Below are positions 44,794-53,741 of a stretch of 64,000 bases of DNA, piece after piece (positions within the stretch are counted from its first letter, which is position 1; every line of letters starts with the position of its first letter). Source of the DNA: Betaproteobacteria bacterium UBA5216 (GTDB lineage: Bacteria > Pseudomonadota > Gammaproteobacteria > Burkholderiales > SG8-41). Location of the stretch: positions 29,937 through 93,936 of the forward strand of contig DHVE01000104.1 of assembly GCA_002412495.1 (NCBI GenBank), read 5' to 3'. Position numbers and translations under genes: made by a program. The notes beneath the pieces are model-generated. The model worked only from the letters and a program-made list of their open reading frames with translations, was not told the DNA's origin and made no database searches.

Positions 44794-45318
44794 ATGGCAC
44801 GCGTTTCATTCATAGAAGAAAAAGATCACCCCGAACTGGGTGCGATGATTGCGCAGATACGCGGTGATCGCGGCGGCAGGCTGATCAACATATTTCAGGC
44901 CTTGCTGCACAGTCCGGCGCTTGCGATGGCGTGGCTGGAGCAGGTCTCTGCCGTGCGCTGGAAAACGGCGCTGGACGGCCAGATTCGCGAGATCGTGATT
45001 ATCCGCGTCGGCATCGTCAACCGCGTGGATTACGTGTTCAAGGCCCACGTGCCCGCGTATACCGCCAAGGAGGGGCTTACGCGCGAGCAATGCGAGGCGC
45101 TGTACGACTGGCAAAACAGCCCTTTGCTGGATGCGCGTCAGCGCGCGGCGCTGGCCTATACCGACGCGATGACCCGCGATATTCGCGTGCCCGATGCGGT
45201 ATTCGCCCAGTTGAAGCCGCATTTCAGCGAGCGGCAGATTGTTGAACTCACCGTGCTGATCGGCACCTACAACATGCACACGCGCGTGCTGGAGGCGCTG
45301 CAGATTGATCCGACGTAA
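44794..45318 (+). CDS. carboxymuconolactone decarboxylase (CMD) family protein
   Basis: A 174-residue helical protein of the CMD/AhpD superfamily: LLHSPALAMAWLEQVSAVRWKTALDGQIREIVIIRVGIVN, then DYVFKAHVPAYTAKEGLT with the conserved His, and YTDAMTRDIRVP. The two cysteines of AhpD peroxidases are absent, so thiol peroxidase activity is not expected. Members of this Cys-less branch decarboxylate or lyse small lactones or have unknown roles. ATG 44794 follows AGGAAA. A paralogue is at 61012. It converges on a Bug receptor gene, separated by a small tandem repeat. Confidence 0.86.
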   Translation: MARVSFIEEKDHPELGAMIAQIRGDRGGRLINIFQALLHSPALAMAWLEQVSAVRWKTALDGQIREIVIIRVGIVNRVDYVFKAHVPAYTAKEGLTREQCEALYDWQNSPLLDARQRAALAYTDAMTRDIRVPDAVFAQLKPHFSERQIVELTVLIGTYNMHTRVLEALQIDPT

Positions 45319-45337
45319 ATCTCAAGCGACAGAGGCT

Positions 45338-45367
45338 AATCCAGCCCATCCAGCCCATCCAGCTAAT
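45338..45367. repeat. ATCCAGCCC tandem repeat between convergent genes
   Basis: About three units of a 9-base ATCCAGCCC/ATCCAGCTA motif follow the CMD gene stop and touch the end of the convergent Bug gene. Too short to assign a role. Confidence 0.6.
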
Positions 45368-46367
45368 CCACTTTCGCGCCGGACTCTTTAACGACCTTGG
45401 CCCAGCGCACCAGTTCCTTGCGGATGACCGCCGCAAATTCCTCCGGCGTGTTGCCCACGGGTTCGAAATCAATCGCCGCGAGGCGCTCTTTGACATCGGC
45501 GAGTTGCAGTATGCGTGTCAGCTCGCGGTGCAGTTTGTCCGTGATGGGCTTCGGTGTGCCCGCGGGTGTGAGTACGCCTGCCCACGAGCCGGTTTCAAAG
45601 CCCGGCACGCCGGCTTCAACCGCCGTGGGTAAATCCGGCAGCGACGGCGAACGCTTGGCGCCCGTGGTTGCCAGCGCGCGAAGTCGTCCCGCTTTGACAT
45701 GCGGCAAGGTCGCGGACACCGAATAAAAGCCCATGCCCGCCTCGCCGGCGAGAAAACCGACCAGCGCGGGCCCCGTGCCCTTGTAAGGCAGGTGAACCAG
45801 TTTGACGCCGGTCAGGCTTTTGAACAATTCGGCGTTCAGGTGCGCGGTGGAACCGTTGCCGCTCGAAACATAATTGATCTGACCGGGCTTTGCCTTTGCC
45901 AGCGCGACCAGTTCTTTTAGCGATGTCGCGGGCACGGTGGGATGCACCAGCAGCAGAAACGGAAACGTGACCAGCAGACTGGTGGGCGAAAAGTCCTTGA
46001 CGATATCGTAGGGCAGCTTGCGGTGCATGCTGGGCAGCACGGTATGGCTGATCGAAGCCATCATCAGCGTATAGCCGTCCGGTGCGGACTTTGCGGCGAC
46101 GTCCGCACCGATGATGCCGCCCGCGCCGGGACGGTTGTCGATGACGATCTGCTGGCCAAATGATTCCGCGAGTTTTTGTCCGAACAGCCGTGACGCAATA
46201 TCCAGCGCGCCGCCCACCGCCAGCGGCACGACAAAACGTATCGGGCGGGCGGGGTAGGGCTGCGCGGTTTGCGCGGCGGCGGTGGTGACGCAAAGCGCCA
46301 TGGCCGCACTGGCCCAACCAGGCCAGCGCCCGTGTGAAGCGTTGCTGCGTAGTAAGGTTATCGACAT
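45363..46367 (-). CDS. Bug-family (TctC) solute-binding receptor
   Basis: A 334-residue receptor. The signal peptide WASAAMALCVTTAAAQTAQ ends near residue 36, then YPARPIRFVVPLAVGGALD. Later motifs: IVIDNRPGAGGIIG, KSAPDGYTLMMAS, NYVSSGNGSTAHLNAEL, LVHLPYKGTGPALVGFLAGEA and WAKVVKESGAKVD. The first ligand loop is PLAVGG rather than PFPPGG. It is divergent from the next Bug gene at 46457, with 89 bases between the starts. Confidence 0.91.
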   Translation of the reverse strand: MSITLLRSNASHGRWPGWASAAMALCVTTAAAQTAQPYPARPIRFVVPLAVGGALDIASRLFGQKLAESFGQQIVIDNRPGAGGIIGADVAAKSAPDGYTLMMASISHTVLPSMHRKLPYDIVKDFSPTSLLVTFPFLLLVHPTVPATSLKELVALAKAKPGQINYVSSGNGSTAHLNAELFKSLTGVKLVHLPYKGTGPALVGFLAGEAGMGFYSVSATLPHVKAGRLRALATTGAKRSPSLPDLPTAVEAGVPGFETGSWAGVLTPAGTPKPITDKLHRELTRILQLADVKERLAAIDFEPVGNTPEEFAAVIRKELVRWAKVVKESGAKVD

Positions 46368-46456
46368 TTTTTGAATAGTGAATAATTTCCCGTGACCGTG
46401 CAGGCGCCGGGTTATGTACTAAAATGCAACCTGCGACACGTTAAGGATAACCGAAG

Positions 46457-47452
46457 ATGATTCGCACGAATATTTCCGCGCGACCGCGGCATGGATTGAC
46501 AACGCTCCTGCTGTTGCTGCCTTGCGCGATTGGGTTGTCGCATGCGGCGGATATCGCCTATCCGCAACGGCCGATACGCGTGGTGGTTGCGTCGGCGCCC
46601 GGTGGCGGGCTTGATATCTCGACTCGCATTCTCGCGCCGAAACTGACCGAAAGCATGGGTCAGACCTGGGTGGTGGACAACCGTTCCGGCGCGGGCGGCA
46701 ACGTGGGGGCGGAGATTGTGGTTCGCGCGAGCCCCGACGGCTACACCGTGCTGACCTCCACCAGCACGCTGCTGACGGTGAACCCGAGTCTGTATCGCAT
46801 GCCGTTTAATGTGGAAAAAGATTTGCAGCCGGTCACCGTGCTGTCGGGCGGCGAGCAGGTGGTGGTGGTGCATCCCACCGTACCCGCCAAAAGTTTGCAG
46901 GAACTCATCGCGCTCGCCAAACAAAAACCGGGGTCGCTCAATTATTCGTCGGCGGGGCAGGGCACTGCGTTGCATCTCGGCGCGGAGTTGCTGAAATTGC
47001 GTGCGGGAATCGACATGACACAAGTTGCATACAAGGGCGGCGGCCCCGCGGCGGCAGCCGTGCTGGCGGGTGAGGTGCAGGTGCTGGTAGGTACGATTGC
47101 ATCGACCATCACGTTTATCAACGCCGGGCGGCTGCGCGCGCTGGCGACCACCGGGCCGAAGCGTTCGCGCCTGTTGCCGGATCAACCCACCGTGGCGGAA
47201 TCAGGCTACCCCGGCTTTGATGCCGGCGTGTGGTTTGGCATGACCGTGCCGGCGGCCACGTCAAAGAGCGTTATCGACCGGTTGAACCGCGAAACGGTCA
47301 AAGCGTTGCAATACGCCGATGTGCAGGCTGCGATGGCGCGGCAGGGCCTGGATGCCGCGCCCGGTACGCCCGCCGAATTGGCAGAGCGCATCAAGCGCGA
47401 AACAGCAACCTGGGCTGCCGTGATCAAGAAGACCGGGATACGCGCGGAGTAG
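46457..47452 (+). CDS. Bug-family (TctC) solute-binding receptor
   Basis: A 331-residue receptor with a Sec signal peptide (LTTLLLLLPCAIGLSHA, cleaved near residue 31) followed by YPQRPIRVVVASAPGGGLD. Others: WVVDNRSGAGGNVG, RASPDGYTVLTS, NYSSAGQGTALHLGAEL, TQVAYKGGGPAAAAVLAGEV and WAAVIKKTGIRAE. It lies divergent from one Bug gene (45363) and convergent with another (47460), the stops being seven bases apart. Three Bug genes thus stand in a row with no permease genes. Confidence 0.91.
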   Translation: MIRTNISARPRHGLTTLLLLLPCAIGLSHAADIAYPQRPIRVVVASAPGGGLDISTRILAPKLTESMGQTWVVDNRSGAGGNVGAEIVVRASPDGYTVLTSTSTLLTVNPSLYRMPFNVEKDLQPVTVLSGGEQVVVVHPTVPAKSLQELIALAKQKPGSLNYSSAGQGTALHLGAELLKLRAGIDMTQVAYKGGGPAAAAVLAGEVQVLVGTIASTITFINAGRLRALATTGPKRSRLLPDQPTVAESGYPGFDAGVWFGMTVPAATSKSVIDRLNRETVKALQYADVQAAMARQGLDAAPGTPAELAERIKRETATWAAVIKKTGIRAE

Positions 47453-47459
47453 GGTGCCG

Positions 47460-48434
47460 TTACTGCGGCTTAACCCCCGCCTCTTTCACCACTTTTGCCC
47501 AGCGCGGCACTTCGATCTTCAACAACGCCGCCAGGTCCTCCGGTGAATTGGCAACCACGTACATGCCCTGTGCCGCGAGTTTTTCTTTGGCATCGGGATT
47601 ATTCAGCGCGCTGGCGGCGTCGGCGTTGAGCTTGGTGATCACCGCGCGTGGCGTTGCCGCCGGTGCGAACAGACCAAACCATGTATTGACCACGTAGTCC
47701 GGCAAACCCGTTTCGGCCACGGTGGGAATTTCCGGCGCGCTGGCAACGCGCTTGGCGCTGGTGACCGCGAGCGGACGCAGCCGGCCGCTTTGCGCCATGG
47801 GCAACACCGTCGCCAGATTTGAAAACACCATCGAAATCTGGCCGCCCATGGCGTCCGTGATCGCGGGGCCTTCGCCTTTGTACGGCACAAACAACATGTC
47901 TATTTTTGCCATCAAATTAAACAACACACCCGACAAATGCGGCGTGCCGCCCGACGCGCCGCCATAAGAAAGCTGGCCGGGGCGCACCTTGGCGAGCGCG
48001 ATCAGATCCTTGATCGTTTTTACCGGCAGCGACGGATGAATCGCAATCAGCGTGGGCGTATCGATGATGTGTATCACCGGCGCGAAATCGCGCACCGTGT
48101 CGTAGTTGAGCTTGCCATACATCGCGGGCACGACCGCCATTACCGTTTGCGAACCCACCAACAGCGTGTAGCCGTCCGGCGCCGATTTCGCCACCAGCTC
48201 CGTGCCGATAATGCCGCTGGCGCCGGGCCGGTTATCGACCAGAAACGTCTGGCTCGTGCGCTCGGTCAATTTTTGCGCCAGCACCCGCGCGGCAATATCG
48301 GTGCCGCCGCCGGCCGTGAACGGCACCACGATGCGCACCTGTTTGGCGGGAAAGGTTTGCGCGGCGGCGGCGCCGGCGAACAACGCCAGCGTCAACGCGA
48401 GCCATCGGGAAGGGGAGTGGGTGGTGGTCGGCAT
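47460..48434 (-). CDS. Bug-family (TctC) solute-binding receptor
   Basis: A 324-residue receptor: signal peptide MPTTTHSPSRWLALTLALFAG...AQ, then FPAKQVRIVVPFTAGGGTD. Motifs: FLVDNRPGASGIIG, KSAPDGYTLLVGS, SYGGASGGTPHLSGVLF, LFVPYKGEGPAITDAMGGQI and WAKVVKEAGVKPQ. ATG 48434 has CGGAG at the right distance, so the frame extending to 48476 is not used. A 600-base gap containing a toxin gene relic lies upstream. Confidence 0.91.
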   Translation of the reverse strand: MPTTTHSPSRWLALTLALFAGAAAAQTFPAKQVRIVVPFTAGGGTDIAARVLAQKLTERTSQTFLVDNRPGASGIIGTELVAKSAPDGYTLLVGSQTVMAVVPAMYGKLNYDTVRDFAPVIHIIDTPTLIAIHPSLPVKTIKDLIALAKVRPGQLSYGGASGGTPHLSGVLFNLMAKIDMLFVPYKGEGPAITDAMGGQISMVFSNLATVLPMAQSGRLRPLAVTSAKRVASAPEIPTVAETGLPDYVVNTWFGLFAPAATPRAVITKLNADAASALNNPDAKEKLAAQGMYVVANSPEDLAALLKIEVPRWAKVVKEAGVKPQ

Positions 48435-48570
48435 CAGGTGCTCCGTGCGGCAGGGTTGAACCGAATGAAGTTTCACGTTATTTCAGATCGGGGTTGAAGT
48501 CAACGACAGGTGGCGAGACGGGCGGCGCGAGCTCTGAAACTTTGCGTGCGAACGTCGCTACTCCCCTCTC

Positions 48571-48628
48571 CGTCGTTCCCGCGCAGAGCCTGTCCTCGAA
48601 TGTCTTAATCGGGGACGGGAACCCATAA
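48571..48628. repeat. dispersed GTTCCCGC palindrome, copy C (split by about 30 bases)
   Basis: CGTCGTTCCCGCGCAG (48571-48586) and GACGGGAACCCATAACG (48614-48630 region) are the two halves of the palindrome found intact at 20382 and 57427. About 27 extra bases sit at its centre, so the element seems interrupted or is an older, longer variant. Confidence 0.6.
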
Positions 48629-48697
48629 CGCACTTGCCCGAAGCAGCTGCAGATGGCGCACCATCCAACACATCGACGCAGCCGCTTCGCAACGCAC

Positions 48698-48990
48698 CTA
48701 CCGCGCAGCAAAAACCAACCGATGCGCATTGCCGATAACCCCTCGCCATTCATCCGCAACACCAGCCGCCGCCGCAAACGCAGGCCATTCGCGCACCGCA
48801 GTACACACCTCATCAAGAATGGTCTTGGCCCGCCCGCGCTTCATCAGCGCCGCCTTTGCGCATATAATCCGCCAGCGTAAAACCATCGCGCTTGCCGTTC
48901 ATCGTCATTTGATGCGTGGCCGTCCAGGTGCCCGAATGGTTGAAACTGTAGGTCACATCAAACGCGGGCGCCAGCGACCACGTGTCTTGT
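48698..48990 (-). pseudogene. HipA-type toxin kinase relic (C-terminal part, frameshifted)
   Basis: Reading the minus strand from about 48990, the frame gives WSLAPAFDVTYSFN and HQMTMNGKRDGFTLADYM, which are characteristic of HipA kinase C-terminal halves. The frame then shifts (around 48840-48880) to one giving RAKTILDEVCTAVREWPAFA, matching the usual HipA end. The N-terminal two thirds, including the ATP-binding and catalytic Asp regions, and the antitoxin HipB are absent. This is a leftover of a toxin-antitoxin locus and should be inactive. Confidence 0.75.
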
Positions 48991-49093
48991 AAGGTAGGCT
49001 GGAAATAATGGAGCCTGACGGATAGTGTAACTTTACGATGTGGAAGCGCACGTTCCCGAGTTTGAGACACTGGGCTTAAGCTGAGTCGTCACA

Positions 49094-49915
49094 TTACGCT
49101 TTCGCGCTGGCCCTCGTGCTTTGAATGAATTTCAGCGTCTCCCGCGCACACCGCTCCGCATCACTCGCCGCCACGTGATACGAATCTCCCGGCAGCACCA
49201 GCAGCCGGGAATTCGGAATCATCTGCTGCCACTTACGCATCACTTCCACGGAACCCAATCCGCTGCCCTCGGTGGTAATCACCAGCGTCGGGCATTTAAT
49301 GCGCGGCAGGTCAGGCGTGATGTCTTCCTTGGGAATATTTCTTACAAAACAAAGCTGGCTGGAAACCGGCGTGCGTCCCATCATCTTGATCCACCATTCC
49401 GTGCCTTCGGGCGGAAAATCTTTTCCCAACCGGCCCGCCATGGTGCGGCGTGCCCACGGTTCGATACCGTTCTCGGAAATATCCTTGGTTAGTGATTCGA
49501 CGCGCGCGGCGGTGTCGTAGATCGGTGGCGGCGTGCCGAGCAGGGTGAGGGTGAGCACACGATCCGGAAAACGCGCGGCAAAGCGGCGCGCGATGAAGCC
49601 GCCGATCTTGGCGGCGATCAAGTGAAATTTCTGGATGCCGAGCTGATCCATTAGCTTGATGAAATCGTCAATGGGCAGATCAATCGTCCACGGATAGTCG
49701 GCAGGCACCGCGGGTTTGGATTGCCCATAGCCGCGCATGTCGGGCCGTATCACTTTGAAATGCCGCGCGAGCACCGGAACCCACGCGTACCAGGACGCGC
49801 TGCATTCCAGATTGCCGTGCATCATCAGCACGGCTTCGGGCTGGGTCCAGGGATCGGTGTAGTCGTTGATCTCGTAGTGAATTTCAACGCCGGGTTCGGT
49901 GCGGGCTATGGGCAT
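49094..49915 (-). CDS. alpha/beta hydrolase-fold protein without the nucleophile Ser
   Basis: A 273-residue alpha/beta hydrolase fold: LMMHGNLECSASW (oxyanion region, about 30-42), IRPDMRGYGQS (56-66), and a C-terminal LPGDSYHVAASD with His. The nucleophile elbow, normally GxSxG, reads A101-A-K103-I-G105, so a lysine replaces the serine. A serine hydrolase mechanism is not possible as it stands. The lysine is encoded by AAG in a clean frame, so a sequencing error is unlikely to explain it alone. Haloalkane dehalogenase-type or decarboxylating relatives also vary here, but I do not assign one. Divergent from the atypical SDR at 49998. Confidence 0.82.
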   Translation of the reverse strand: MPIARTEPGVEIHYEINDYTDPWTQPEAVLMMHGNLECSASWYAWVPVLARHFKVIRPDMRGYGQSKPAVPADYPWTIDLPIDDFIKLMDQLGIQKFHLIAAKIGGFIARRFAARFPDRVLTLTLLGTPPPIYDTAARVESLTKDISENGIEPWARRTMAGRLGKDFPPEGTEWWIKMMGRTPVSSQLCFVRNIPKEDITPDLPRIKCPTLVITTEGSGLGSVEVMRKWQQMIPNSRLLVLPGDSYHVAASDAERCARETLKFIQSTRASAKA

Positions 49916-49997
49916 GGTGCAATCCTGTGGTGCCGTGGTGGCAATTGCTTATGATATCCTCAACTTTATCAATTGTAGGCCGAACACGGAGAATGCC

Positions 49998-50738
49998 ATG
50001 GACACGGGACTCAAGGGAAAAACGGTTTTGATCACCGGCGCCAGTCGTAACATCGGTGCGGTCGCCGTGCAGGCGTTTGCGCGCGAGGGGGCCAATCTGG
50101 CCATCTGCACCAGCTCGAAAATGGATCGGCTGAACGCGGTCGCAAAAGAAGCCCGCGCGCTCGGCGTCAAGGTGGTCGCGGAACAGTGCGACGTGGCGGA
50201 TGGCGCTTCCGTGAACCGCTTTGTGGGTAAGGCCATGGCCGAGCTGGGCACGGTGCACGTGGCCATCAACAACGCCGTGGATCGCGGCGCGGAAGGTGGG
50301 TTTCTCGCGGTAACCGATGAGGTGTGGGAAAGCAGCTTTCGCGTGAATCTTGGCGGGCCGCGCAATGTGTGCCGGGCGGTGCTGCCCGCGATGATGAAGC
50401 AGAAGTGGGGGCGCATTATTAATATCTCGGGCGTCGATCCGTTTCTGGGCGGCAGCGTGACCAAGGGTATGGCGAAACTCGGCATCATCGGCTTTTCGCG
50501 CGGCATGGCGCGCGAATTCGCCGAGCATGAAATTACCGTCAATTGCATTGGTCCCGGCACCATCGATGTCGAGCGCGATTCGTTTCAGAAACCCAAGGGC
50601 CTCAAGGATCAGCAACCGATCCGTCGCCTTGGCACGCCGGAAGAAGTGGCATCGTTGATGGTGTATCTGGCCAGTGACAATGCCGGGTATATCACGGGCC
50701 AAGCCTACCTGATGAACGGCGGTTTGTACTTCCACTAG
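49998..50738 (+). CDS. SDR-family protein lacking the catalytic Tyr
   Basis: A 246-residue SDR fold. The cofactor loop TGASRNIG (13-20), DVAD and NNAV (91-94) are intact. The YxxxK site is K156-G-M-A-K160, with lysine in place of tyrosine, and the serine region is INISGVD with Gly in the second position. As with the two other atypical SDRs in the window, ordinary dehydrogenase chemistry is doubtful. The end reads YITGQAYLMNGGLYF. CGGAGAA at 49987-49993 fits ATG 49998. It is divergent from the hydrolase-fold gene with Lys at its elbow and precedes a Bug gene. Confidence 0.84.
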   Translation: MDTGLKGKTVLITGASRNIGAVAVQAFAREGANLAICTSSKMDRLNAVAKEARALGVKVVAEQCDVADGASVNRFVGKAMAELGTVHVAINNAVDRGAEGGFLAVTDEVWESSFRVNLGGPRNVCRAVLPAMMKQKWGRIINISGVDPFLGGSVTKGMAKLGIIGFSRGMAREFAEHEITVNCIGPGTIDVERDSFQKPKGLKDQQPIRRLGTPEEVASLMVYLASDNAGYITGQAYLMNGGLYFH

Positions 50739-50824
50739 GAAGGGCGCTCAGGGGCATGGCACGCGCCCTGGCATAGGTCAGGATGGCGGTGCTTGCGGGA
50801 TAATTTTTTCGTGTTGATTATGCG

Positions 50825-51829
50825 ATGATGATTCCAGGGCGGGTGTATGCCAGTGCTTATTGGCGCTGCATTTTAGGTGTCGCGTTAACGGCGGCTGTGT
50901 CGCCATTCGCGACAGCGCAATCGTGGCAACCGGAAAAGGCGGTGGAAATTCCGGTGGGCACGGGACCGGGCGGCCCGCAAGATCGCATGGGACGCCTCAT
51001 GCAGAAGGTGTTGCAGGAGAACCGGCTGGTGAACGTGCCGGTTAACGTGGTGAACAAGCCCGGCGGCGGGGGTGTGGTGGTGTATGACTACGTGCGCCAG
51101 CGTGCCAATGATCCGCACGTTCTCATGCTGCATGCGATCGCGTTGTTCACCAACCACATCATGGGAAAAAGCACGATCAGCCACGCGGATTTCACGCCGA
51201 TCGCGATCATGGGCAGCGAGTATATAGCCGTGACGGTGCGCGCGGATTCGCCCATCCGTAACGGCAACGATCTGGTCGAGCGGCTTAAAAAAGACCCGGC
51301 TGCGCTGAGCGTGGTTATCGGCACCGGCGCGGGCAACGCCACGCATATTTCGTTTGCACATGCCATGAAGGCGGGCGGCGTGGATATTCGCAAATTGAAG
51401 ACCGTGGTTTTCAACTCGCCGAGCGAGGGTGTGGCCGCGCTGCTCGGCGGCCATGTGGATGTCACGGCCGGCGGTCTTTCAAATGTTTTGCAGCATGCGC
51501 AAGCGGGCAAGGTGCGCATTATTGCCCTGGGCGCGCCGCAGCGGCTGACCGGCAAACTGGCCACGGTGCCCACATGGAAGGAACTGGGTATCAACAGCGC
51601 GTTTGAGTTGTGGCGGGGAGTTGCCGCGCCCAAAGGCCTCAGCCGCGCGCAAATCCACTATTGGGATGATGTGCTGGCAAAAATTACCAAGACCGATCTC
51701 TGGCGTGCCGATCTTGAGAATAATCATATCGAGAACGTTTACAAAGACAGCGCGGAAACCGCGCGCTACTGGACGACCGAATACGAGAGTGCGCGAGCCG
51801 TGCTGACGGAGCTGGGCATGGCCAAATAG
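50825..51829 (+). CDS. Bug-like (TctC) solute-binding receptor, divergent member
   Basis: A 334-residue receptor with signal peptide (YWRCILGVALTAAVSPFATAQ, cleaved near 31), then WQPEKAVEIPVGTGPGGPQD. Further landmarks are VNVVNKPGGGGVVVYDYV, HADFTPIAIMGSEYIAVTV, and VATVPTWKELGINSAF, closer to the TctC branch proper than to the other Bugs here. The C-terminus lacks the WxKVIKxAGI end of the other copies. An FAD dehydrogenase gene of the TcuA type follows 48 bases downstream, which resembles tricarballylate loci where uptake and oxidation genes are adjacent. Confidence 0.88.
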   Translation: MMIPGRVYASAYWRCILGVALTAAVSPFATAQSWQPEKAVEIPVGTGPGGPQDRMGRLMQKVLQENRLVNVPVNVVNKPGGGGVVVYDYVRQRANDPHVLMLHAIALFTNHIMGKSTISHADFTPIAIMGSEYIAVTVRADSPIRNGNDLVERLKKDPAALSVVIGTGAGNATHISFAHAMKAGGVDIRKLKTVVFNSPSEGVAALLGGHVDVTAGGLSNVLQHAQAGKVRIIALGAPQRLTGKLATVPTWKELGINSAFELWRGVAAPKGLSRAQIHYWDDVLAKITKTDLWRADLENNHIENVYKDSAETARYWTTEYESARAVLTELGMAK

Positions 51830-51876
51830 CCGCCGGCTGCAGGCGGGTGATCGACACGGGAAATGGCGGGACTGAC

Positions 51877-53361
51877 ATGGCAAACACGGAACATCAGGAT
51901 TTTGACGTAGTGGTTGTGGGCTGCGGTGTCGCGGGCCTCAGCGCGGCCGTGGCCGCGGCGGATGCGGGCGCACGTGTGGCGGTGGTGGAACGCTCGACTT
52001 ACGAGGAGCGCGGCGGCAACACGCGCTATACGGCGGCGTCGATGCGCATGAAAAGCGAAAACGAAGTCTCTGACGATTTCGAGTCGTTTCTGGTTCGTTA
52101 CAGCGGATATCACATCCAGCCCGATTTCGTGGCGGCCACCGCGCTGGATTACGAAAACTGGCCCTCGAATGTGCGCACACTGCCGTTTACCGATCCGGAA
52201 CTGATTTCATTTTTTGTGGATTCCGTACCGCCTGCGGTTGCGTGGCTCAAGCAGCACGGGGTCAAGTTTGGCGGCATCGGTTTTTACGGACTGACGCCGC
52301 GGCCCACCCCACGCATTGCGGTCAGTGGCGGCGGCCTGCAAATCATCGAGGCAATGACCGCCTATGCCGAACAAAAAGGTGTGCGATTTTTTTATGAGCT
52401 GACGGCACAGGATTTGTTGTTGTCCGAGGATGGTTCCGTGGCCGGACTCAAGGCAACGCAAAAAAACAGCCAGCCGCTCATGCTTCATGGTGGCGCGGTG
52501 GTGCTGGCGTGCGGCGGCTTCGAGGGCAACACCGAAATGGTGATCCGCTATCTCGGCAGCAAGGGCCGCTATTTGCGTCCGGTGGCGCGCGGCGGGTATT
52601 ACAACAAAGGCGAAGGCATCGCGATGGCGTTGCGCGCGGGCGCCGCCCCCGCGGGGGACTACGCCGGCTATCACGCACAGCCAATTGACCCGCGTTCCAG
52701 CGCCACCGAGGCCATCGTGATGGCCTTTCCGTATGGCGTGCTGGTGAACCGAGACGGCCAGCGTTTCGTGGACGAAGCGCCGGGCAGTATTGACGCGCAT
52801 TACGAAGAAACAACGCTGACGATTGCCGAGCAGAAGCAGGGCATCGCCTTCTGCATACTGGATGACAAGATCAACCGCATTGAAAACTGGAAACGCTGCG
52901 TGCGTTCGGATCGGCCGCCCGAGACGGCACCCGACGTGGTGACCCTGGGTAAAAAGCTCGGGTTTGATGGCGCGGCGGCGTCGCGCACGATTGCGGCGTT
53001 TAATCAGGCGTGCCGTCCCGGCAATTTCGATCCGAAAATTCTGGACGGGCTGGCCACCGAGAATCTGACGCCACGCAAATCCAATTATGCGGTGCCGCTG
53101 GATACGCCACCGTTTCACGCCTATCCGATGATTTCTTCTAACACGTTTACCTTCGGCGGTCTGAAGGTCAACACCAATGCACAGGTGGTGTCGCAGAGCG
53201 GCGACGCAATGCCGGGGCTGTATGCGGCGGGCGAGACGGTGGGAATTTATTACGGACGTTATCCGGGTGCGACGTCGGTCCTGCGCGGTGCAGTGTTCGG
53301 CCGGCGCGCGGGGGAACATGCGGCGCAACGGTGCGCGTCCGCGAGGGCGCGGGCTGGTTGA
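51877..53361 (+). CDS. FAD-dependent dehydrogenase, TcuA/fumarate-reductase flavoprotein-like
   Basis: A 494-residue flavoprotein. FAD motif VVVVGCGVAGLSAAVAAADAG (about 10-30), ERGGNTRYTAASMRM (near 48-62) as in tricarballylate dehydrogenase, a long substrate domain, VVLACGGFEGN, and a C-terminal TFTFGGLKVNTNAQV followed by GLYAAGETVGIYYGRYPGATS. No flavinylation site or signal peptide is seen. It may oxidise a carboxylic acid taken up through the adjacent TctC-like receptor at 50825. The partial gene at 1 is a paralogue. ATG 51877 is in frame after a short leader. Confidence 0.88.
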   Translation: MANTEHQDFDVVVVGCGVAGLSAAVAAADAGARVAVVERSTYEERGGNTRYTAASMRMKSENEVSDDFESFLVRYSGYHIQPDFVAATALDYENWPSNVRTLPFTDPELISFFVDSVPPAVAWLKQHGVKFGGIGFYGLTPRPTPRIAVSGGGLQIIEAMTAYAEQKGVRFFYELTAQDLLLSEDGSVAGLKATQKNSQPLMLHGGAVVLACGGFEGNTEMVIRYLGSKGRYLRPVARGGYYNKGEGIAMALRAGAAPAGDYAGYHAQPIDPRSSATEAIVMAFPYGVLVNRDGQRFVDEAPGSIDAHYEETTLTIAEQKQGIAFCILDDKINRIENWKRCVRSDRPPETAPDVVTLGKKLGFDGAAASRTIAAFNQACRPGNFDPKILDGLATENLTPRKSNYAVPLDTPPFHAYPMISSNTFTFGGLKVNTNAQVVSQSGDAMPGLYAAGETVGIYYGRYPGATSVLRGAVFGRRAGEHAAQRCASARARAG

Positions 53362-53421
53362 GGTGCTGCGGTACTGAGGTGTTAAGTCACTCCGTTGCTC
53401 TCGTGGATGGTCGCCGGAACC

Positions 53422-53637
53422 CTATCCCGCTTTCGTCTGCCGGCGCAGACGATACTCGCAATCCGGCGCGTGATTTTCCAGCCGGCCATTGATGTCCGTG
53501 GTGATTATCTTGCAGAATTTGCAGCGGTATTTATACATTTCCCCCTCGAGGTTTTCCTGCGGATACTCGATATCAAACGCATCCCGATAGGGCGAGCTGT
53601 TGTAATACGTTTCTGCGTTTTTCGTGGTTTTGGACAT
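53422..53637 (-). CDS. small cysteine-containing conserved protein (C2HC zinc-ribbon-like)
   Basis: A 71-residue protein with CKFC in the middle and HAPDC near the end, giving a C-x2-C plus H-x3-C set suited to bind zinc. It is rich in charged residues and has no signal peptide. I do not recognise a named family. The second ATG (53637) is chosen because GGAG has sensible spacing there, while ATG 53646 abuts it. It converges with the FAD dehydrogenase gene and is divergent from the AtuA gene at 53742. Confidence 0.65.
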   Translation of the reverse strand: MSKTTKNAETYYNSSPYRDAFDIEYPQENLEGEMYKYRCKFCKIITTDINGRLENHAPDCEYRLRRQTKAG

Positions 53638-53741
53638 CCTTGGCATTCTCCGTCATCGAATCAGCGCGCATTATAGAAGATTGTGAATCACCGATGCTTC
53701 ATCTGATAATCTACGGCATCGTCAATTGAACGGGATGTCGC

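Larger units (their letters stand above)
48477..49093. other. 617-base gap with a broken palindrome and a hipA relic
   Basis: No intact gene is present. The stretch holds the split palindrome copy C (48571-48628) and the decayed hipA 3' end (48698-48990, minus strand). The remaining short frames on both strands have no ribosome site or recognisable motif. Confidence 0.6.

Noticed and set aside
44673..45367. Tandem repeats as a CRISPR array.
   Set aside because: Units are 9 or 15 bases with two or three copies and no spacers.
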